Positions 46,666 through 56,695 are shown, counted from the first letter of the stretch. The stretch is 64,000 nucleotides of DNA from CAVRJC01 sp963721435 (GCA_963721435.1 CAVRJC010000006.1:186001-250000), one strand, 5' to 3'. Translations and numbers: made by a program. Notes: generated by a model from the letters alone, not told the origin.

Positions 46666-47463
46666 TCACGAGCCTGTGAAGTCGGGCGGGCGGCGCTCCA
46701 AGAACGCGAACAGTCCCTCGGTCGCGTCCTTCGACTCGGTCGCGTAGCCGACCACCAGCGCGACCTCGGCGCTCAGCGCCTCCTCGAACTCGAGGTGCCC
46801 CGAGTACCCGAGCAGGGTCTTCATGTGCTTCACCGCCAGCGGGCTGTATCCCGCGAGCTCCGCGGCCAGCTCGAGCGTGCGGGCGCGCAGCTCGTCGCCG
46901 GGCACGCTGAACGCGGCCAGCCCGGCCGCGACGGCCCGGGGGCCCGACCAGAGGTGGCCGGTGAGCAGCAGCTGCTTCGCCCGCTGCACGCCGAGTGCCC
47001 GCACCAGCCGCTGGCTCCCGCCCGCGCCGTCGATCTGGCCGGTCCGGATGTGGCCGTCGCCGATGCGGGCGTCGTCGGCGATCGTGATCACGTCGCACGC
47101 GAGCGCGAGCTCCAGCCCACCCGCGACGCACGCACCGTTCACCATCGCGATGCTCACGAAGCGGCCGTGCTCGAGCCGCGCGTTGAGGGCGCGGAACTCG
47201 TCGAGGAAGGCGCGGAACGCGGGCGGGTCGCGGTACAGGTCGATGTAGGCGCGGAGGTCGCCGCCGGCGGAGAACGCGGGCCCGGCGCCCGTGATGATCA
47301 CGACCCGGATCGCGGGGTCGGCGTCGGCGTGCTCGAGGAGCGATCGCAGCCGCGCCACCGTCGTGTGGTCGAGTGGGTTGCGCTCGTCGGGGCGTTGCAG
47401 CGTGAGCACCCGCGCCATGCCGTGGGGGAGCGCGATGTCTTCGACGGAGACGGCTTCGATCAC
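46666..47463 (-). CDS. Crotonase-fold protein lacking both hydratase glutamates
   Basis: 265 aa from a GTG overlapping the CoA ligase stop (GTGA). The oxyanion-hole segment FSAGGDLRAY and the second GAGGSQRLVRALG are clear crotonase features. Against enoyl-CoA hydratase, the first catalytic Glu (in QPEILLG) is His (IGDGHIRTG) and the second (in AMEMVLTG) is Gln (AKQLLLTG). A classic hydratase reaction is therefore unlikely; other members catalyse isomerisation, hydrolysis or C-C cleavage. The last gene of the thiolase/DUF35/CoA ligase operon. Confidence 0.85.
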   Translation of the reverse strand: MIEAVSVEDIALPHGMARVLTLQRPDERNPLDHTTVARLRSLLEHADADPAIRVVIITGAGPAFSAGGDLRAYIDLYRDPPAFRAFLDEFRALNARLEHGRFVSIAMVNGACVAGGLELALACDVITIADDARIGDGHIRTGQIDGAGGSQRLVRALGVQRAKQLLLTGHLWSGPRAVAAGLAAFSVPGDELRARTLELAAELAGYSPLAVKHMKTLLGYSGHLEFEEALSAEVALVVGYATESKDATEGLFAFLERRPPDFTGS

Positions 47464-49052
47464 GGTGCTGCCTCTCCGACGAGTGCGCGAAGCTCGTTCT
47501 TGCGGATCTTGCCCGACGGAGTGGTCGGGAGCTCGGGCACCACGCGGAGCATCTCCGGGAGCTTGTAGGTCGCGAGATCGCGACTGCGGAGATGCGTCAC
47601 GACGTCGTCGAGCTCGAGCGGCGTGTCGGTGACGACGCACGCGCAGCCGATCTCACCCAGCCGGTCGTCCGGCACGCCGACCACTGCGACCGCACGCACG
47701 CCGGGCATCTCCATGATGAGGTCTTCGATCTCGCGCGGTGCGATGTTGATCCCGCCGCGGATGATGATCTCCTTCGTGCGGCCGACGATCGCGAGGTAGC
47801 CGTCGTCGTCGAGCACGCCGACGTCCCCGGTGCGCAGCCAGCCGTCGCTCGTGAAGATGCGCTGCTCGCGCTCGGGATCGTCGAAGAGCCCGACGCACAC
47901 GTTCGGCCCCCGCACCACGATCTCGCCCTGCGTGCCCGCGGGCACGGGCGTGTCGGCGTCGTCCCAGATCGCGAGCTCGACCTCGGGCAGCGCGACGCCG
48001 TCCGAGTGCATGCGTTGCTCGAACGACGAGCTCGGACGGTTCCAGCTCACCACCAGTGCTTCCGTCAACCCGTAGATGCGCAGCACGTTGATGTCGGCGT
48101 CGGCACCCGCGCGCACGACCTCGGGCGGCACCGGAGCACCACCGCACCCGAAGCGGGTGAGCGACGACACGTCGCGGCCCGAGCGCGCCGCGGCCGCGAT
48201 GAGGTCGGTGAGGAAGGTGGTCGCGGCCAGCGTGTACGAGCACCGCTCGCGCTCGATGAGCTCGACTGCCCGATCGGCGTCCCACGCGTCCTGCAACACG
48301 AGCTTGAGCCCGAAGTACAGCGCGAGGCGCACGCCGAAGTTGAGCCCCGTCGAGTGCCCGATCGGGCTCGGTGCCCACACGACGTCGTCGGGCCCGAGGT
48401 CGTTCACTGCGTACGCCGAGCGGACATTGCAGTTGGTGGTGTGCTCCGTGTGCATCACGCCCTTGGGCGTGGCTTCGGTGCCCGAGGTGAAGATCACCTC
48501 GCTCAGCGCGGCGGGATCGGTCGGCGGAAGGAAGCGCGTCGGCTCGCGTCCGAACACGCGTTGCCAGAAGTCGCCCCTGCCGCGCACCACGACGTTGCCG
48601 CGCAGTGCTTCGAGGTCGTGCACGAGCTCGGCCGCGAGCGATGCGTGGTCGAAGCCGCGGAACTCGTCCGGCGTGAACAGCAGCTTCGAACGCGCGGTGC
48701 CGACGATGTGGTGGAGCTCGTGCGACCGGTAGTTGGGCAGCAGGGGGTTGAGCACCGCGCCCAGCGCCAGCACACCGAGGTCGACGGCCACCGTCTCGTA
48801 CCAGTTCGGCAGCTGCACCGAGACCACGTCACCGGGCCGCACGCCCTCCGCTTCGAGGAAACCGGCCACGCGGCACGCGTCGTCCCACAGCTGCTGGTAC
48901 GTCGTGTGCGAATCGGTTGTCTCGTCGACCACCGCGATCGCCTCGGGCTGCAGGCGTGTGTGCTCGCGCATGCGCTCGACGAGCGTGGAGCCGTCCCACC
49001 ACCCGTCGGCGATGTACTGCCGTGCGCGCGCCTCGCTGACCACCGACGTCAC
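47460..49052 (-). CDS. AMP-forming acyl-CoA ligase
   Basis: 530 aa from a GTG overlapping the DUF35 stop (GTGA). The ANL-family motifs are present: VIFTSGTEATPKGVMHTEHT (P-loop), IYGLTEALVVSWN, TGDVGVLDDDGYLAIVGRTK and the C-terminal Lys in PTTPSGKIRKNELR. It activates a carboxylic acid with ATP and CoA. The neighbouring thiolase and DUF35 genes suggest a steroid- or branched-acid-type substrate; this is inference. Confidence 0.92.
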   Translation of the reverse strand: MTSVVSEARARQYIADGWWDGSTLVERMREHTRLQPEAIAVVDETTDSHTTYQQLWDDACRVAGFLEAEGVRPGDVVSVQLPNWYETVAVDLGVLALGAVLNPLLPNYRSHELHHIVGTARSKLLFTPDEFRGFDHASLAAELVHDLEALRGNVVVRGRGDFWQRVFGREPTRFLPPTDPAALSEVIFTSGTEATPKGVMHTEHTTNCNVRSAYAVNDLGPDDVVWAPSPIGHSTGLNFGVRLALYFGLKLVLQDAWDADRAVELIERERCSYTLAATTFLTDLIAAAARSGRDVSSLTRFGCGGAPVPPEVVRAGADADINVLRIYGLTEALVVSWNRPSSSFEQRMHSDGVALPEVELAIWDDADTPVPAGTQGEIVVRGPNVCVGLFDDPEREQRIFTSDGWLRTGDVGVLDDDGYLAIVGRTKEIIIRGGINIAPREIEDLIMEMPGVRAVAVVGVPDDRLGEIGCACVVTDTPLELDDVVTHLRSRDLATYKLPEMLRVVPELPTTPSGKIRKNELRALVGEAAP

Positions 49053-49483
49053 GGCGAGCCGGGCTTCGTGAAGTACCAGATCGGCTGATCCTGAACGCGC
49101 GTGATGCCGACCTGCAACTCGAGCCCGTCGCGGAGCTCGTCGTGCTCGACGCCGACCACTCGCCCGTACAGACGCGCGCCGTCGGCGAGCTCGACGAGCG
49201 CGACCACGTACGGCGTCTCCGCCGCGAACACCGGGTCGACGGCCATGTGGATCACCGACCAGCTGTACAGCCGGGCCGTCGCGGGCGCGGGCTCGGCCGT
49301 GACGTCCGAGGATCCGCACCGCGGGCACGTGGCCAGGGGCGGGAGCCACCGCTTGCCGCAGGCACCACACACCGAGACGAGGAGAACACCGCCGTCGAGC
49401 GCGGCCCAGAACCCGTCCGCGTCGGCGTCGCGCGCGGGCGCGAGCATCCCGCCGTCGGGCCCGAGCGGGGAGAAGACGCTCAC
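49049..49483 (-). CDS. DUF35/OB-fold acyl-CoA-associated protein
   Basis: 144 aa from a GTG overlapping the thiolase stop (GTGA). The zinc ribbon CGACGKRWLPPLATCPRCG has four Cys. The OB-fold follows (ARLYSWSVIHMAVDPVF, then YVVALVELADGARLYGRVVG). These proteins form complexes with thiolase-like enzymes, for example ChsH2 DUF35 with Ltp2, which then act as retro-aldolases. The adjacent gene is exactly such a thiolase. Confidence 0.88.
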   Translation of the reverse strand: MSVFSPLGPDGGMLAPARDADADGFWAALDGGVLLVSVCGACGKRWLPPLATCPRCGSSDVTAEPAPATARLYSWSVIHMAVDPVFAAETPYVVALVELADGARLYGRVVGVEHDELRDGLELQVGITRVQDQPIWYFTKPGSP

Positions 49484-50661
49484 CCGCGGTCCTTCGCGAG
49501 CACGAGCGCGGAGCCGTCCATGAGCGCGCCCGAGGTGACTACGCACGTCTCCGCGCCCTCGACCGTGCGCACGCCCGCGCGACCCTGGAGCTGCAGCACC
49601 GCCTCCGCGACCGTGTTCATCCCGTGCAGGTAGCCCTCCGAGAGCAGCCCGCCGTGCGTGTTCACCGGCAGCCGCCCTCCCGCGCGCGTCGCGCCACTGC
49701 GCACCAGGTCACCGCCACCGCCGCGCTCGGCCAACCCGAGCCCTTCGAGGCCCATCAGCACCGTGCTCGTGAAGCAGTCGTAGATCTCGGCGAGGTCGAC
49801 GTCGCCGGGCAGGAGCCCCGCGCCACCCCAGAGGTCGGGCGCGAGCAAGCCCGTGTAGTTGCGAGACAGGTCTTCCCAGAACAGCGAGTCGCCCATGTCG
49901 AGCCCGGCCCCGGCACCCGCGGCGTACGCCGCGCCCTCGATCACCACCGGCGTCTGGGCACAATCACGCGCCGCGTCCACCGAGGTGATCACGAGCGCGC
50001 ACGCGCCGTCGACCTCGATCGTGCAGTCGGGCACGCGGAACGGCTCGGCCACGTACGGCGCCGCGAGGTGCGCTTCCACCGAGTGCGGCGCGCGGAGGTA
50101 CGCGCGCTCGTTCTGCTCCGCCCACTCGCGTTGTGCCACCGCGACGTGCGCGAGATCCTCTTCGGTCTGGCCGGTCTCGATGAGGAAGCGGCGCGCCCAC
50201 AGTGAGATGTAGTGCACGTACGCGGTGAGCCCGAGCGGGTAGCGGAAGTCGGTGGCGGGCCCGGGCGCACGGTTGGTGCCGACGCGCGCGCCGCTACGCC
50301 CGTTGAGCGCTCGGTACACGACGACGGTGTTCGCGAGCCCGAGGTGCACGGCCATTGCGGCTTGGGTCACGAGGTAGCACGGTGCCTGACCGCCGAGGTT
50401 GAGGTCGAGCAGCCAGTTGCTCCCTGGCACGCCCATCGCGGTGGCGACGGCCTGCGCGGGCACGGAGTCCTCGAGGAAGCGGAAGCTCCCGACGCCGTCG
50501 ACGTCCTGCGCGGTGAGCCCTGCATCCTCGAGGGCACGATCGCACGCCTCGGTCGCGAGCGACAGCACGCTGCGCCCCGACGCCTTGGTGAGCTCCGTGT
50601 ACCCGACGCCGACGATCGCGGTGTTGCCGAGGAATGCTGGCCGCAGGATCGGACGTGCCAC
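49480..50661 (-). CDS. SCP2/Ltp2-type thiolase-fold protein
   Basis: 393 aa from the GTG of VARPILRPAFLGNTAIVGVG; the long upstream extension has no coding character, but the exact start is uncertain. AIVGVGYTELTK, LDLNLGGQAPCYLVTQAAMA, DVDLAEIYDCFTSTVLMGLE and NTHGGLLSEGYLHGMNTVAE are hallmarks of lipid-transfer thiolases, including Ltp2 retro-aldolases. Together with the DUF35 partner it probably cleaves or forms a C-C bond on a CoA-linked side chain. It is the first gene of a four-gene coupled operon. Confidence 0.85.
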   Translation of the reverse strand: MARPILRPAFLGNTAIVGVGYTELTKASGRSVLSLATEACDRALEDAGLTAQDVDGVGSFRFLEDSVPAQAVATAMGVPGSNWLLDLNLGGQAPCYLVTQAAMAVHLGLANTVVVYRALNGRSGARVGTNRAPGPATDFRYPLGLTAYVHYISLWARRFLIETGQTEEDLAHVAVAQREWAEQNERAYLRAPHSVEAHLAAPYVAEPFRVPDCTIEVDGACALVITSVDAARDCAQTPVVIEGAAYAAGAGAGLDMGDSLFWEDLSRNYTGLLAPDLWGGAGLLPGDVDLAEIYDCFTSTVLMGLEGLGLAERGGGGDLVRSGATRAGGRLPVNTHGGLLSEGYLHGMNTVAEAVLQLQGRAGVRTVEGAETCVVTSGALMDGSALVLAKDRG

Positions 50662-50957
50662 GCGAGTCGCCGTGCAGTTCGCTACGCGAGGAGGCCGGCG
50701 TCGACGATCCGGGGCGTGGTGTGCAATGCCGACATCGGGGGAAGCGTATCTTGCACGGGCGTGACGCCCAGCCTCCCCCTTCCGGCTCGACGGCAGGGTC
50801 GCGCTCGTAGCCGTGATCAGGGTCAACGTGTTCGGCACCCGGGGTCGGTGGACACGCCGATGATCGGTGGCGGTCCCGACCACCCGTTTCGCGGTACCCG
50901 CTTGACCGACAAGGCGCGCCGAAGCCAATGTCAGCTCCCCCGACCCGCGGAGCCACT

Positions 50958-52588
50958 GTGACCCCCCGACTTGCTCATCAGGACCCCACCGACGTCGCGG
51001 CCTACAAGCGGGCCGGGTGGTGGGGCGAGACCACCGTGGGCGAGATGGTCGCGCAATGGGCCGTCGAGCGCCCCGACGCCGTCGCGTACGTGGCCGACGA
51101 CGTGCGCGCGACCTGGGCCGAGTACGACGCGCGCGCCAACCGGCTCGCGAACGCGCTCGTCGGCACCGGTCTGTCGCGCGGTGCGCGGCTCGCGGTGCTG
51201 CTTCCCGACGGCGTCGCGGTGCACGTCGCGTTCATCGCCGCCGAGCGCGCCGGTCTCACGATCGTGGGTCTCGGCCATCGCGCCGGTGACGCGGAGATCC
51301 GCCACATCCTGGGCAAGACCGGCGCCCAGGGGATCGTCACCCTGGCGGAGCACCGCGGTCGCCCGACCCCCGAGCTCGTCGACGCGCTCCGCGCCGACGG
51401 CCTCCCCGTCGCGCAGCACGTCGTGATCACCCCCGACGCAGGCGGCGGCATCGCCGTCAACGGCGATGCCGCGTCCGACGCGCCCTTCGACCGCGGCCGC
51501 CGCGCCTACGGCGCCGACGATCTCTTCATCATCAACTCCACGTCCGGCACGACCGGCATGCCGAAGTGCGTGCTGCACAACCAGAACCGTTGGTTCTTCT
51601 TCCATCGGCTCGCGGTGCCGGCGGGGGAGATGACGAGCGACGACGTGTTCTTCGGCGCGGTGCCCGCGCCGTTCGGCTTCGGCCTGTGGACCGCGCACGT
51701 GACGCCCAACGTCCTCGGCAGCACCACGGTCGTGATGGAACGGTTCGACGCCGACGAGGCCCTGCGCCTCATCGAGCGCGAACGCGTCACCGTGCTCTCG
51801 TGTGTGAGCACGCAGTTCCTGATGATGCTCAACTCGCCCGAAGTCGAGCAACGCGACCTCACTTCGCTCCGCTGCATGTTCACCGGCGGTGAGGCGGTGC
51901 CCTACGAGCACGCGGCGCGCTTCGAGGACGTCACCGGCGCCCGCGTGCTCCAGTTCTACGGCTCCAACGAGACCGGCGCGCTGAGCAACACGACGATGCG
52001 CGACGACCGTGAGCACCGGCTGCAGACCGCGGGCCGGATCATCCCGGAGATGAACGTGCGCCTGCTCGACGACGACGGCCGCGACATCACCGAGCCCAAC
52101 GTTCCCGGCAACCCCGTGTGCAAGGGCGCGGCGACCTGTTTCGGCTACCTCGACGACGATGCCGCCAACGAGGAGCTGATCACCGACGACGGCTTCATGC
52201 GCATCGGCGACCTCTGCGAGATCGACGCCGACGGCTACCTGCGGGTGGTCGGCCGAACGTCCGACATCATCATCCGGGGCGGCAAGAACATCAGCGCACC
52301 GGCGGTCGAAGCCGAGGTCGCGAGCCATCCCGCGATCGCGGTCGCGGCCGCGGTGTCGATGCCCGACGAGATCTTCGGCGAGCGGGTCTGCCTCTACGCC
52401 GAGTTGCAGCCGGGTTCGACGCTCGAGCTCGACGACGTGGTCGCGCACCTCCGTGAGCGGGGCGTCTCACCCGAGTGGTTCCCCGAGCGTCTCGTCGTTG
52501 TCGACGCGCTCCGCGCGCGTCGGGCGGCAAGGTCGCGAAGGGCGAGCTCCGCGCCGACATCCGCCGGCGCATCGAAGCCGAGGCCTGA
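50958..52588 (+). CDS. AMP-forming acyl-CoA ligase, one frameshift at the end
   Basis: About 543 aa after correction. I use the GTG at 50958, which has GGAG 5 bases upstream; an ATG at 50928 is in frame. IINSTSGTTGMPKCVLHNQN is the P-loop, FYGSNETGALSNTT the template, IGDLCEIDADGYLRVVGRTS the hinge. Near 52512 one C seems missing: the proper end ASGGKVAKGELRADIRRRIE continues in another frame to a stop at 52588, whereas the uncorrected frame ends at 52604. That end includes the catalytic Lys (GKVAK). A second CoA ligase beside 47460 suggests several acid substrates. Confidence 0.82.
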
Positions 52589-52591
52589 CGG

Positions 52592-53695
52592 TCAGAACCC
52601 GTAGAGCCGTGCCGCGTTGCCGGCGAGCATCTTCTCGCGCTCCTCGTGGGGAACCCCCGACATCGCGGCCTGGATCGACCGCCACGAGTACGGCCAGTCG
52701 GCACTGATGTGCGGGTAGTCGCTCGACCAGAGCATGGAGTCGACGCCGACGTCGTAGCGGCTGCGGATCCCGAACGGGTCGGTGAGGAACGTGAAGTGCA
52801 CGTTCCGCTCCACGTACACGCTCGGCAGCTCCTTGATCGTGAAGTCACTCGTGGCGAGCAGCCGCTGGTAGTTGTTGTCGATCTGCTCCTTGTAATAGGG
52901 CACCCACCCGCAGTCGACCTCCGCCACCACGAGCTGCAACGCGGGGAACCGATCGAAGACGCCCGCGAAGATCAGCTGCACGATCCGGTTCGGCGCGTCG
53001 AAGAAACGGCCGTAGCCCGGGAGCGCGGAGCGGTGGGCGGACGGCATCGACTGTGTCAGCGACACGTGGATCGACAACGGGATCCCCGCGTCCGCGAGGT
53101 ACCCGAACACCGCGTCGTCCTCCGGCATGACGTCGAGGGACCCGTTCGGGTAGCACCCCATCACGAAGCCGCGCACTCCCGGCCGGTCCTGCACCCGCTT
53201 GATCTCGGCGAGCGCGCCGTCGGCGCCGCGATTCGAGAGCATCGCATTGCCCGCGAAGCGCGTCGGCGCGTACGCGACGTACTCCGACAGCCAGTCGTTG
53301 TACGCCTGCACGAGTGCGTGGTGGAAGTCGGCGTCTTCGTACGCGAACACACCTTGTGACAGCCGCGGCGTGGGATAGAGGACCTCGGCATCGACGCCGT
53401 CTTCGTCCATCTCCTCGAGCCGCGCCGCGGGGTCGTGACCGCCGCGCCGGATCTCCTCGAACCGCTTCCAGCCCGTCATCTCCTCCGGTGGAAGGCCCGC
53501 GCACACGTTCATCCCGAAGTTGATCGGATCGGCAACTCCCTCGAGCACCCACGCGTCACCCTGCTCGAACGAGTCGATGCGCGGGGCGCGGTCGACGAAC
53601 TCGGCCGGGACGCGTGACGTCCAGAGGTCGGGGGGCTCGTTCACGTGACTGTCGCCCGAGATGAGGCGGTACCGGGTGCGCTCGCGGTCGGCCAT
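52592..53695 (-). CDS. Amidohydrolase_2-family metal-dependent hydrolase/decarboxylase
   Basis: 367 aa from MADRERTRYRLISGDSHVNE. Metal motif GDSHVNEPPDLW at the N-terminus, GIPLSIHVSLTQSM in the centre (His) and MLWSSDYPHISADWPYS with the Asp and His near the end. It is closely similar in layout to the gene at 63511 (YRLISADGHLMDPPDLW, then EALDLDGIDAELLFP against EEMDEDGVDAEVLYP), so these are recent paralogues. The TACGCT box at 53703-53708 indicates a leaderless transcript. It ends 3 bp from the end of the convergent CoA ligase gene. Confidence 0.88.
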   Translation of the reverse strand: MADRERTRYRLISGDSHVNEPPDLWTSRVPAEFVDRAPRIDSFEQGDAWVLEGVADPINFGMNVCAGLPPEEMTGWKRFEEIRRGGHDPAARLEEMDEDGVDAEVLYPTPRLSQGVFAYEDADFHHALVQAYNDWLSEYVAYAPTRFAGNAMLSNRGADGALAEIKRVQDRPGVRGFVMGCYPNGSLDVMPEDDAVFGYLADAGIPLSIHVSLTQSMPSAHRSALPGYGRFFDAPNRIVQLIFAGVFDRFPALQLVVAEVDCGWVPYYKEQIDNNYQRLLATSDFTIKELPSVYVERNVHFTFLTDPFGIRSRYDVGVDSMLWSSDYPHISADWPYSWRSIQAAMSGVPHEEREKMLAGNAARLYGF

Positions 53696-53700
53696 GCCGG

Positions 53701-54378
53701 TCAGCGTAGATGACCCCAAACGAGGAGATGCCGGTCGCCGAGGGGCTCGACCCGGAGGGGGAGCGCCGCCGCTTCGAGCTGCGCCCTCACCTCGTCGGCC
53801 GTGTACGCCGCGCACAACGAGGCGAGGAAGTCGTCGCGCAGGAGTGGATGCTCGTCGGCCGCGTACGTCGCCACCAGCGCCTCCGCCGCTTCGGTGCTCG
53901 CAGGCCGGCGCAGGTCCATCACGAAGATCGGCGCGCCCGGCGCGGCCACGGCGCGAGCGGTCTGCCACAGCACCGCGGGATCCGTGAGGTGGTGCAACAG
54001 GCTGTTCGTGATCACTGCGTCGTACCGGCCGCCGAGGGTCGCGGCGGCATCGAGCACCGGGAGCCGCACGAGCTGGAGCGAGATCCGGCCGGCGAGCCCC
54101 GACGAGCACACGTGCGCCTCGCCGAGCTCGAGCATGGCGGTCGAGCCGTCCACGCCGTGCACGCCCGTCTCCGGGAAGGCGCGGGCGAAGCGAACCGCGA
54201 TGTCGGCGGCCCCGCAGCCGAGATCGACGGCCCTCCCGCCGCGGAACTCTTGGAAGCGCTCACGGAATCGCGCCACGAACGCGTCGTGCGGTGCGCTGAA
54301 GTCGGCGTCCGCGTAGGCCCGCGCCTGCTCGGGGCTCTCCATGAGCTCCGGCTCGGGAATCCGCTGGACGAGTTCCAT
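53701..54378 (-). CDS. Class I SAM-dependent methyltransferase
   Basis: 225 aa. Motif I is VDLGCGAADIAVRFARAFP, motif II VHGVDGSTAMLELG, and YDAVITNSLLHHLTDPAVLW is the motif IV region of small-molecule methyltransferases. FVMDLRRPAS follows. The substrate is unknown. It lies upstream of the amidohydrolase gene on the same strand, but that gene appears to have its own promoter. Confidence 0.87.
   Translation of the reverse strand: MELVQRIPEPELMESPEQARAYADADFSAPHDAFVARFRERFQEFRGGRAVDLGCGAADIAVRFARAFPETGVHGVDGSTAMLELGEAHVCSSGLAGRISLQLVRLPVLDAAATLGGRYDAVITNSLLHHLTDPAVLWQTARAVAAPGAPIFVMDLRRPASTEAAEALVATYAADEHPLLRDDFLASLCAAYTADEVRAQLEAAALPLRVEPLGDRHLLVWGHLR
53703..53708 (-). promoter_or_regulatory. 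TACGCT -10 box, leaderless start
   Basis: On the minus strand: TACGCT, 7 bases, then ATG at 53695. It lies inside the last codons of the methyltransferase gene. Confidence 0.45.
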
Positions 54379-54490
54379 CAGTCAGATCTTCCTCGTTGAG
54401 TCGACTGCTGTCAGCCGAGAGTTGGTCAGAGAGTCGACGTCACCGGCTTCTTCGGCGACCCGCCGGACCTCGACGAGCAACTGCCCCGGG

Positions 54491-55909
54491 CTACGAACGC
54501 GCGAGCAGTTCCCGGGCGTACGCCTCGACACGCGTGCCGTCGAAGAAGTGTGCGTTCATCCCACCGTGCAAGCGGATCACGTTGTCGCAGGCGAACGCCC
54601 GGAACTGCTCCGCGTCCAGCCGCCCGTCCTCGACCAGCTCGTAGGCCTCGGGCATCACGTCGTCGACGTCGGTCACGTCCCAGTGGCCGATGTCGGACCC
54701 GAGCATCGGCTGCAGTGCGGTGCCGAACGGGTTGACGTCGGTGGCGTACGCCCACGAGATGGTGGCGTCGTCGGCTTCGCAGCCGAAGAAGAACCGCCGG
54801 AAATGCTCGGGGATGTCCTCCGGACGCTCGATCCCGCACTCGCGGAAGTCGTCGACGTTCGCCGGCGGGTTGTCACTCTGCTTGCGCATCGCGTGACGGA
54901 TGTCGGGGTCGGCGAACATGGTCCCGCCGTACTTCGTCATCAGCTCGTCCCACTCGTCGGCGTCGACGAGCCCCGGGTCGAGGCGTTGGATGTTGGCACC
55001 GCCGCGCTTGTGCCAACGGTCGATGAGATCGCACAGCAGCTGCACGCCCCACGAGACACCGCACTCGAGGAACGCGAAGTTGAGGTCGGGGAAGCGCCGT
55101 GTCACCCCGCCGAAGAACAGCGACTTCGCGAACGCGTCAGCGCTCGACGCGAAGTTGCCGATGTGGTTGTACATGTAGCGCGATGACGACGCGCGCAGGC
55201 CCATGCCCTGCGAGCCCGAGTGCGCAGTGACCGCGACGCCGAGATCCATGCACCGCTGCCACAACGGGTCGTAGTCGTACGGGCTGTCGAGCGCCAGTGC
55301 GTCGTACCAGACCGCGCCGGGGCCGAGCTCCGGAACCGGGCGCGGCACCAGGCTGCTGAACATCGCGGTCTTGAACCCGAGCACGTGGACCGCGTGGTCG
55401 AGCTCCGCGATCGCCTCGTCGGGTGTGTTCGCGGGGATTACCGCGGCCGCGGTGAGCCGGTCACCCAGGCCGTCGAGCAGCTCGGCGAGGTATGTGTTGA
55501 GCGCTCGGCACGCGCCCGTGCGCACTGCGTCGTCCGGGTGGGCGATGCACGCGAGCCCGACGCTCGAGTAGAGGATGGCGTAGTCGATGCCGATCTCGTC
55601 GAGCCGCTCGTGCAACAGGCGCGGCAGGAAGCCCGTGGCACGATCGCGTGCGTTCGTGGGCAGGGCCCACCAGGCCATCTGCGGGATGCCGAAGCGGAAC
55701 GCGGGCGCTTCGTCGGCGCGTTCGAGCAGCGGTGCCGAACGAGACAGGTAGGTGGGGGACGAGACCGCAAATCGCTCGGCGACGTCGGCACCGGCGATGC
55801 GCCGCATGTAGTCGAGGACCACGGGGAACGACTCGACGACGTGACCGTCGGCATCGACCACAGGGTGGTCGAGCGACGCGCGGATCTGGGCAACCTGTGT
55901 GTTCGTCAT
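54491..55909 (-). CDS. Amidohydrolase_2-family metal-dependent hydrolase
   Basis: 472 aa, longer than its relatives here. The metal motif is VVDADGHVVESFPVVLDYMR (DxH). GVAVTAHSGSQGMGLRA supplies the central His, and PMLGSDIGHWDVTDVDDVMP the terminal Asp and His. NFAFLECGVSWGVQLLCDLI is the conserved 'LEsGaGW' segment. TAGAGT lies 9 bases before the ATG, so it may be leaderless. The next gene downstream (55922) is in fact upstream on this strand, 12 bp away. Confidence 0.86.
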   Translation of the reverse strand: MTNTQVAQIRASLDHPVVDADGHVVESFPVVLDYMRRIAGADVAERFAVSSPTYLSRSAPLLERADEAPAFRFGIPQMAWWALPTNARDRATGFLPRLLHERLDEIGIDYAILYSSVGLACIAHPDDAVRTGACRALNTYLAELLDGLGDRLTAAAVIPANTPDEAIAELDHAVHVLGFKTAMFSSLVPRPVPELGPGAVWYDALALDSPYDYDPLWQRCMDLGVAVTAHSGSQGMGLRASSSRYMYNHIGNFASSADAFAKSLFFGGVTRRFPDLNFAFLECGVSWGVQLLCDLIDRWHKRGGANIQRLDPGLVDADEWDELMTKYGGTMFADPDIRHAMRKQSDNPPANVDDFRECGIERPEDIPEHFRRFFFGCEADDATISWAYATDVNPFGTALQPMLGSDIGHWDVTDVDDVMPEAYELVEDGRLDAEQFRAFACDNVIRLHGGMNAHFFDGTRVEAYARELLARS

Positions 55910-55921
55910 ACGCGACGGACT

Positions 55922-56695
55922 CTACGCGGGTGTGGCGGTGAAGACCTCTCGGTAGATCTGGCTGAAGAACGACAGGTGCGGTGCCAGCGCCTCGGTCCGC
56001 GGCGACATCGCCGCCGCCTCCGCGTACTCGGGCGTCGAGACCACGTCGGCATCGACCAGCTCGTACGCCGCCATGTACTGATGATGACCGTCGGCGGGGC
56101 CTCCGTGGCCGGACGGGACAGTGGCTCCGCCGCTCGGCCAGTGCGCGTCGACGAACCGGCGCCCGGCGAGCATCCCCGGCACCTGGAGCAGTCGGGGGAG
56201 GTGCTCCTCGGCGTACCAGGCGTTGAGCTCGTCGTCCCATTCGGGCTCGACATCCATCATCACGTGGAGGATCGCGCCGCCGATCGGCTCGTCGCCCGAC
56301 TCGACCGCGCCGTCCGGTGTCATCCACCCGCCGATCGGGAATCGCTCGCGGTAGATCGTGCTCGTGTGAGTGAGCGCGTCCATCACTCCGGGAGGGGCCG
56401 GCGTCATCGCGGCGACGATGGCCTGATGCGCGTCGCTCTCGAGGGCGTGCTCGTCGTCGAGCTGGTACACGGTGAGGTACGGCGCGCCGTTCGGCGCCGC
56501 GTACGCGTATCCCGGAACGAGCTCGAAGCGCCGGCACGCGAGGAAGCCCGGTGCCCGGAGCGCTTCGAAGTGGTGGAACTCGTCACACCAGCGCGTGAAC
56601 GCGTCGGCGTGCGCCGTGAGCCACGACTGGATGTGCAGGAGCGCGCTCCCGATCGGCTGCCGGCGACCTGCACTCGATGATGCGCTCGCGTTCAT
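55922..56695 (-). CDS. Tandem dimeric alpha/beta-barrel protein (EthD-like)
   Basis: 257 aa from MNASASSSAGRRQPIGSALL. Two similar halves: WCDEFHHFEALRAPGFLACR with YLTVYQLDDEHALES, and WYAEEHLPRLLQVPGMLAGR with YMAAYELVDADVVST. This is a fused pair of ferredoxin-like barrels as in EthD or DUF4286-type proteins. The 'EEHLPRLLQVPG' helix carries the His typical of the family. Reactions include decarboxylation or ring modification of aromatics. It is just upstream of the amidohydrolase gene, 12 bp away, and probably co-transcribed. Confidence 0.7.
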   Translation of the reverse strand: MNASASSSAGRRQPIGSALLHIQSWLTAHADAFTRWCDEFHHFEALRAPGFLACRRFELVPGYAYAAPNGAPYLTVYQLDDEHALESDAHQAIVAAMTPAPPGVMDALTHTSTIYRERFPIGGWMTPDGAVESGDEPIGGAILHVMMDVEPEWDDELNAWYAEEHLPRLLQVPGMLAGRRFVDAHWPSGGATVPSGHGGPADGHHQYMAAYELVDADVVSTPEYAEAAAMSPRTEALAPHLSFFSQIYREVFTATPA

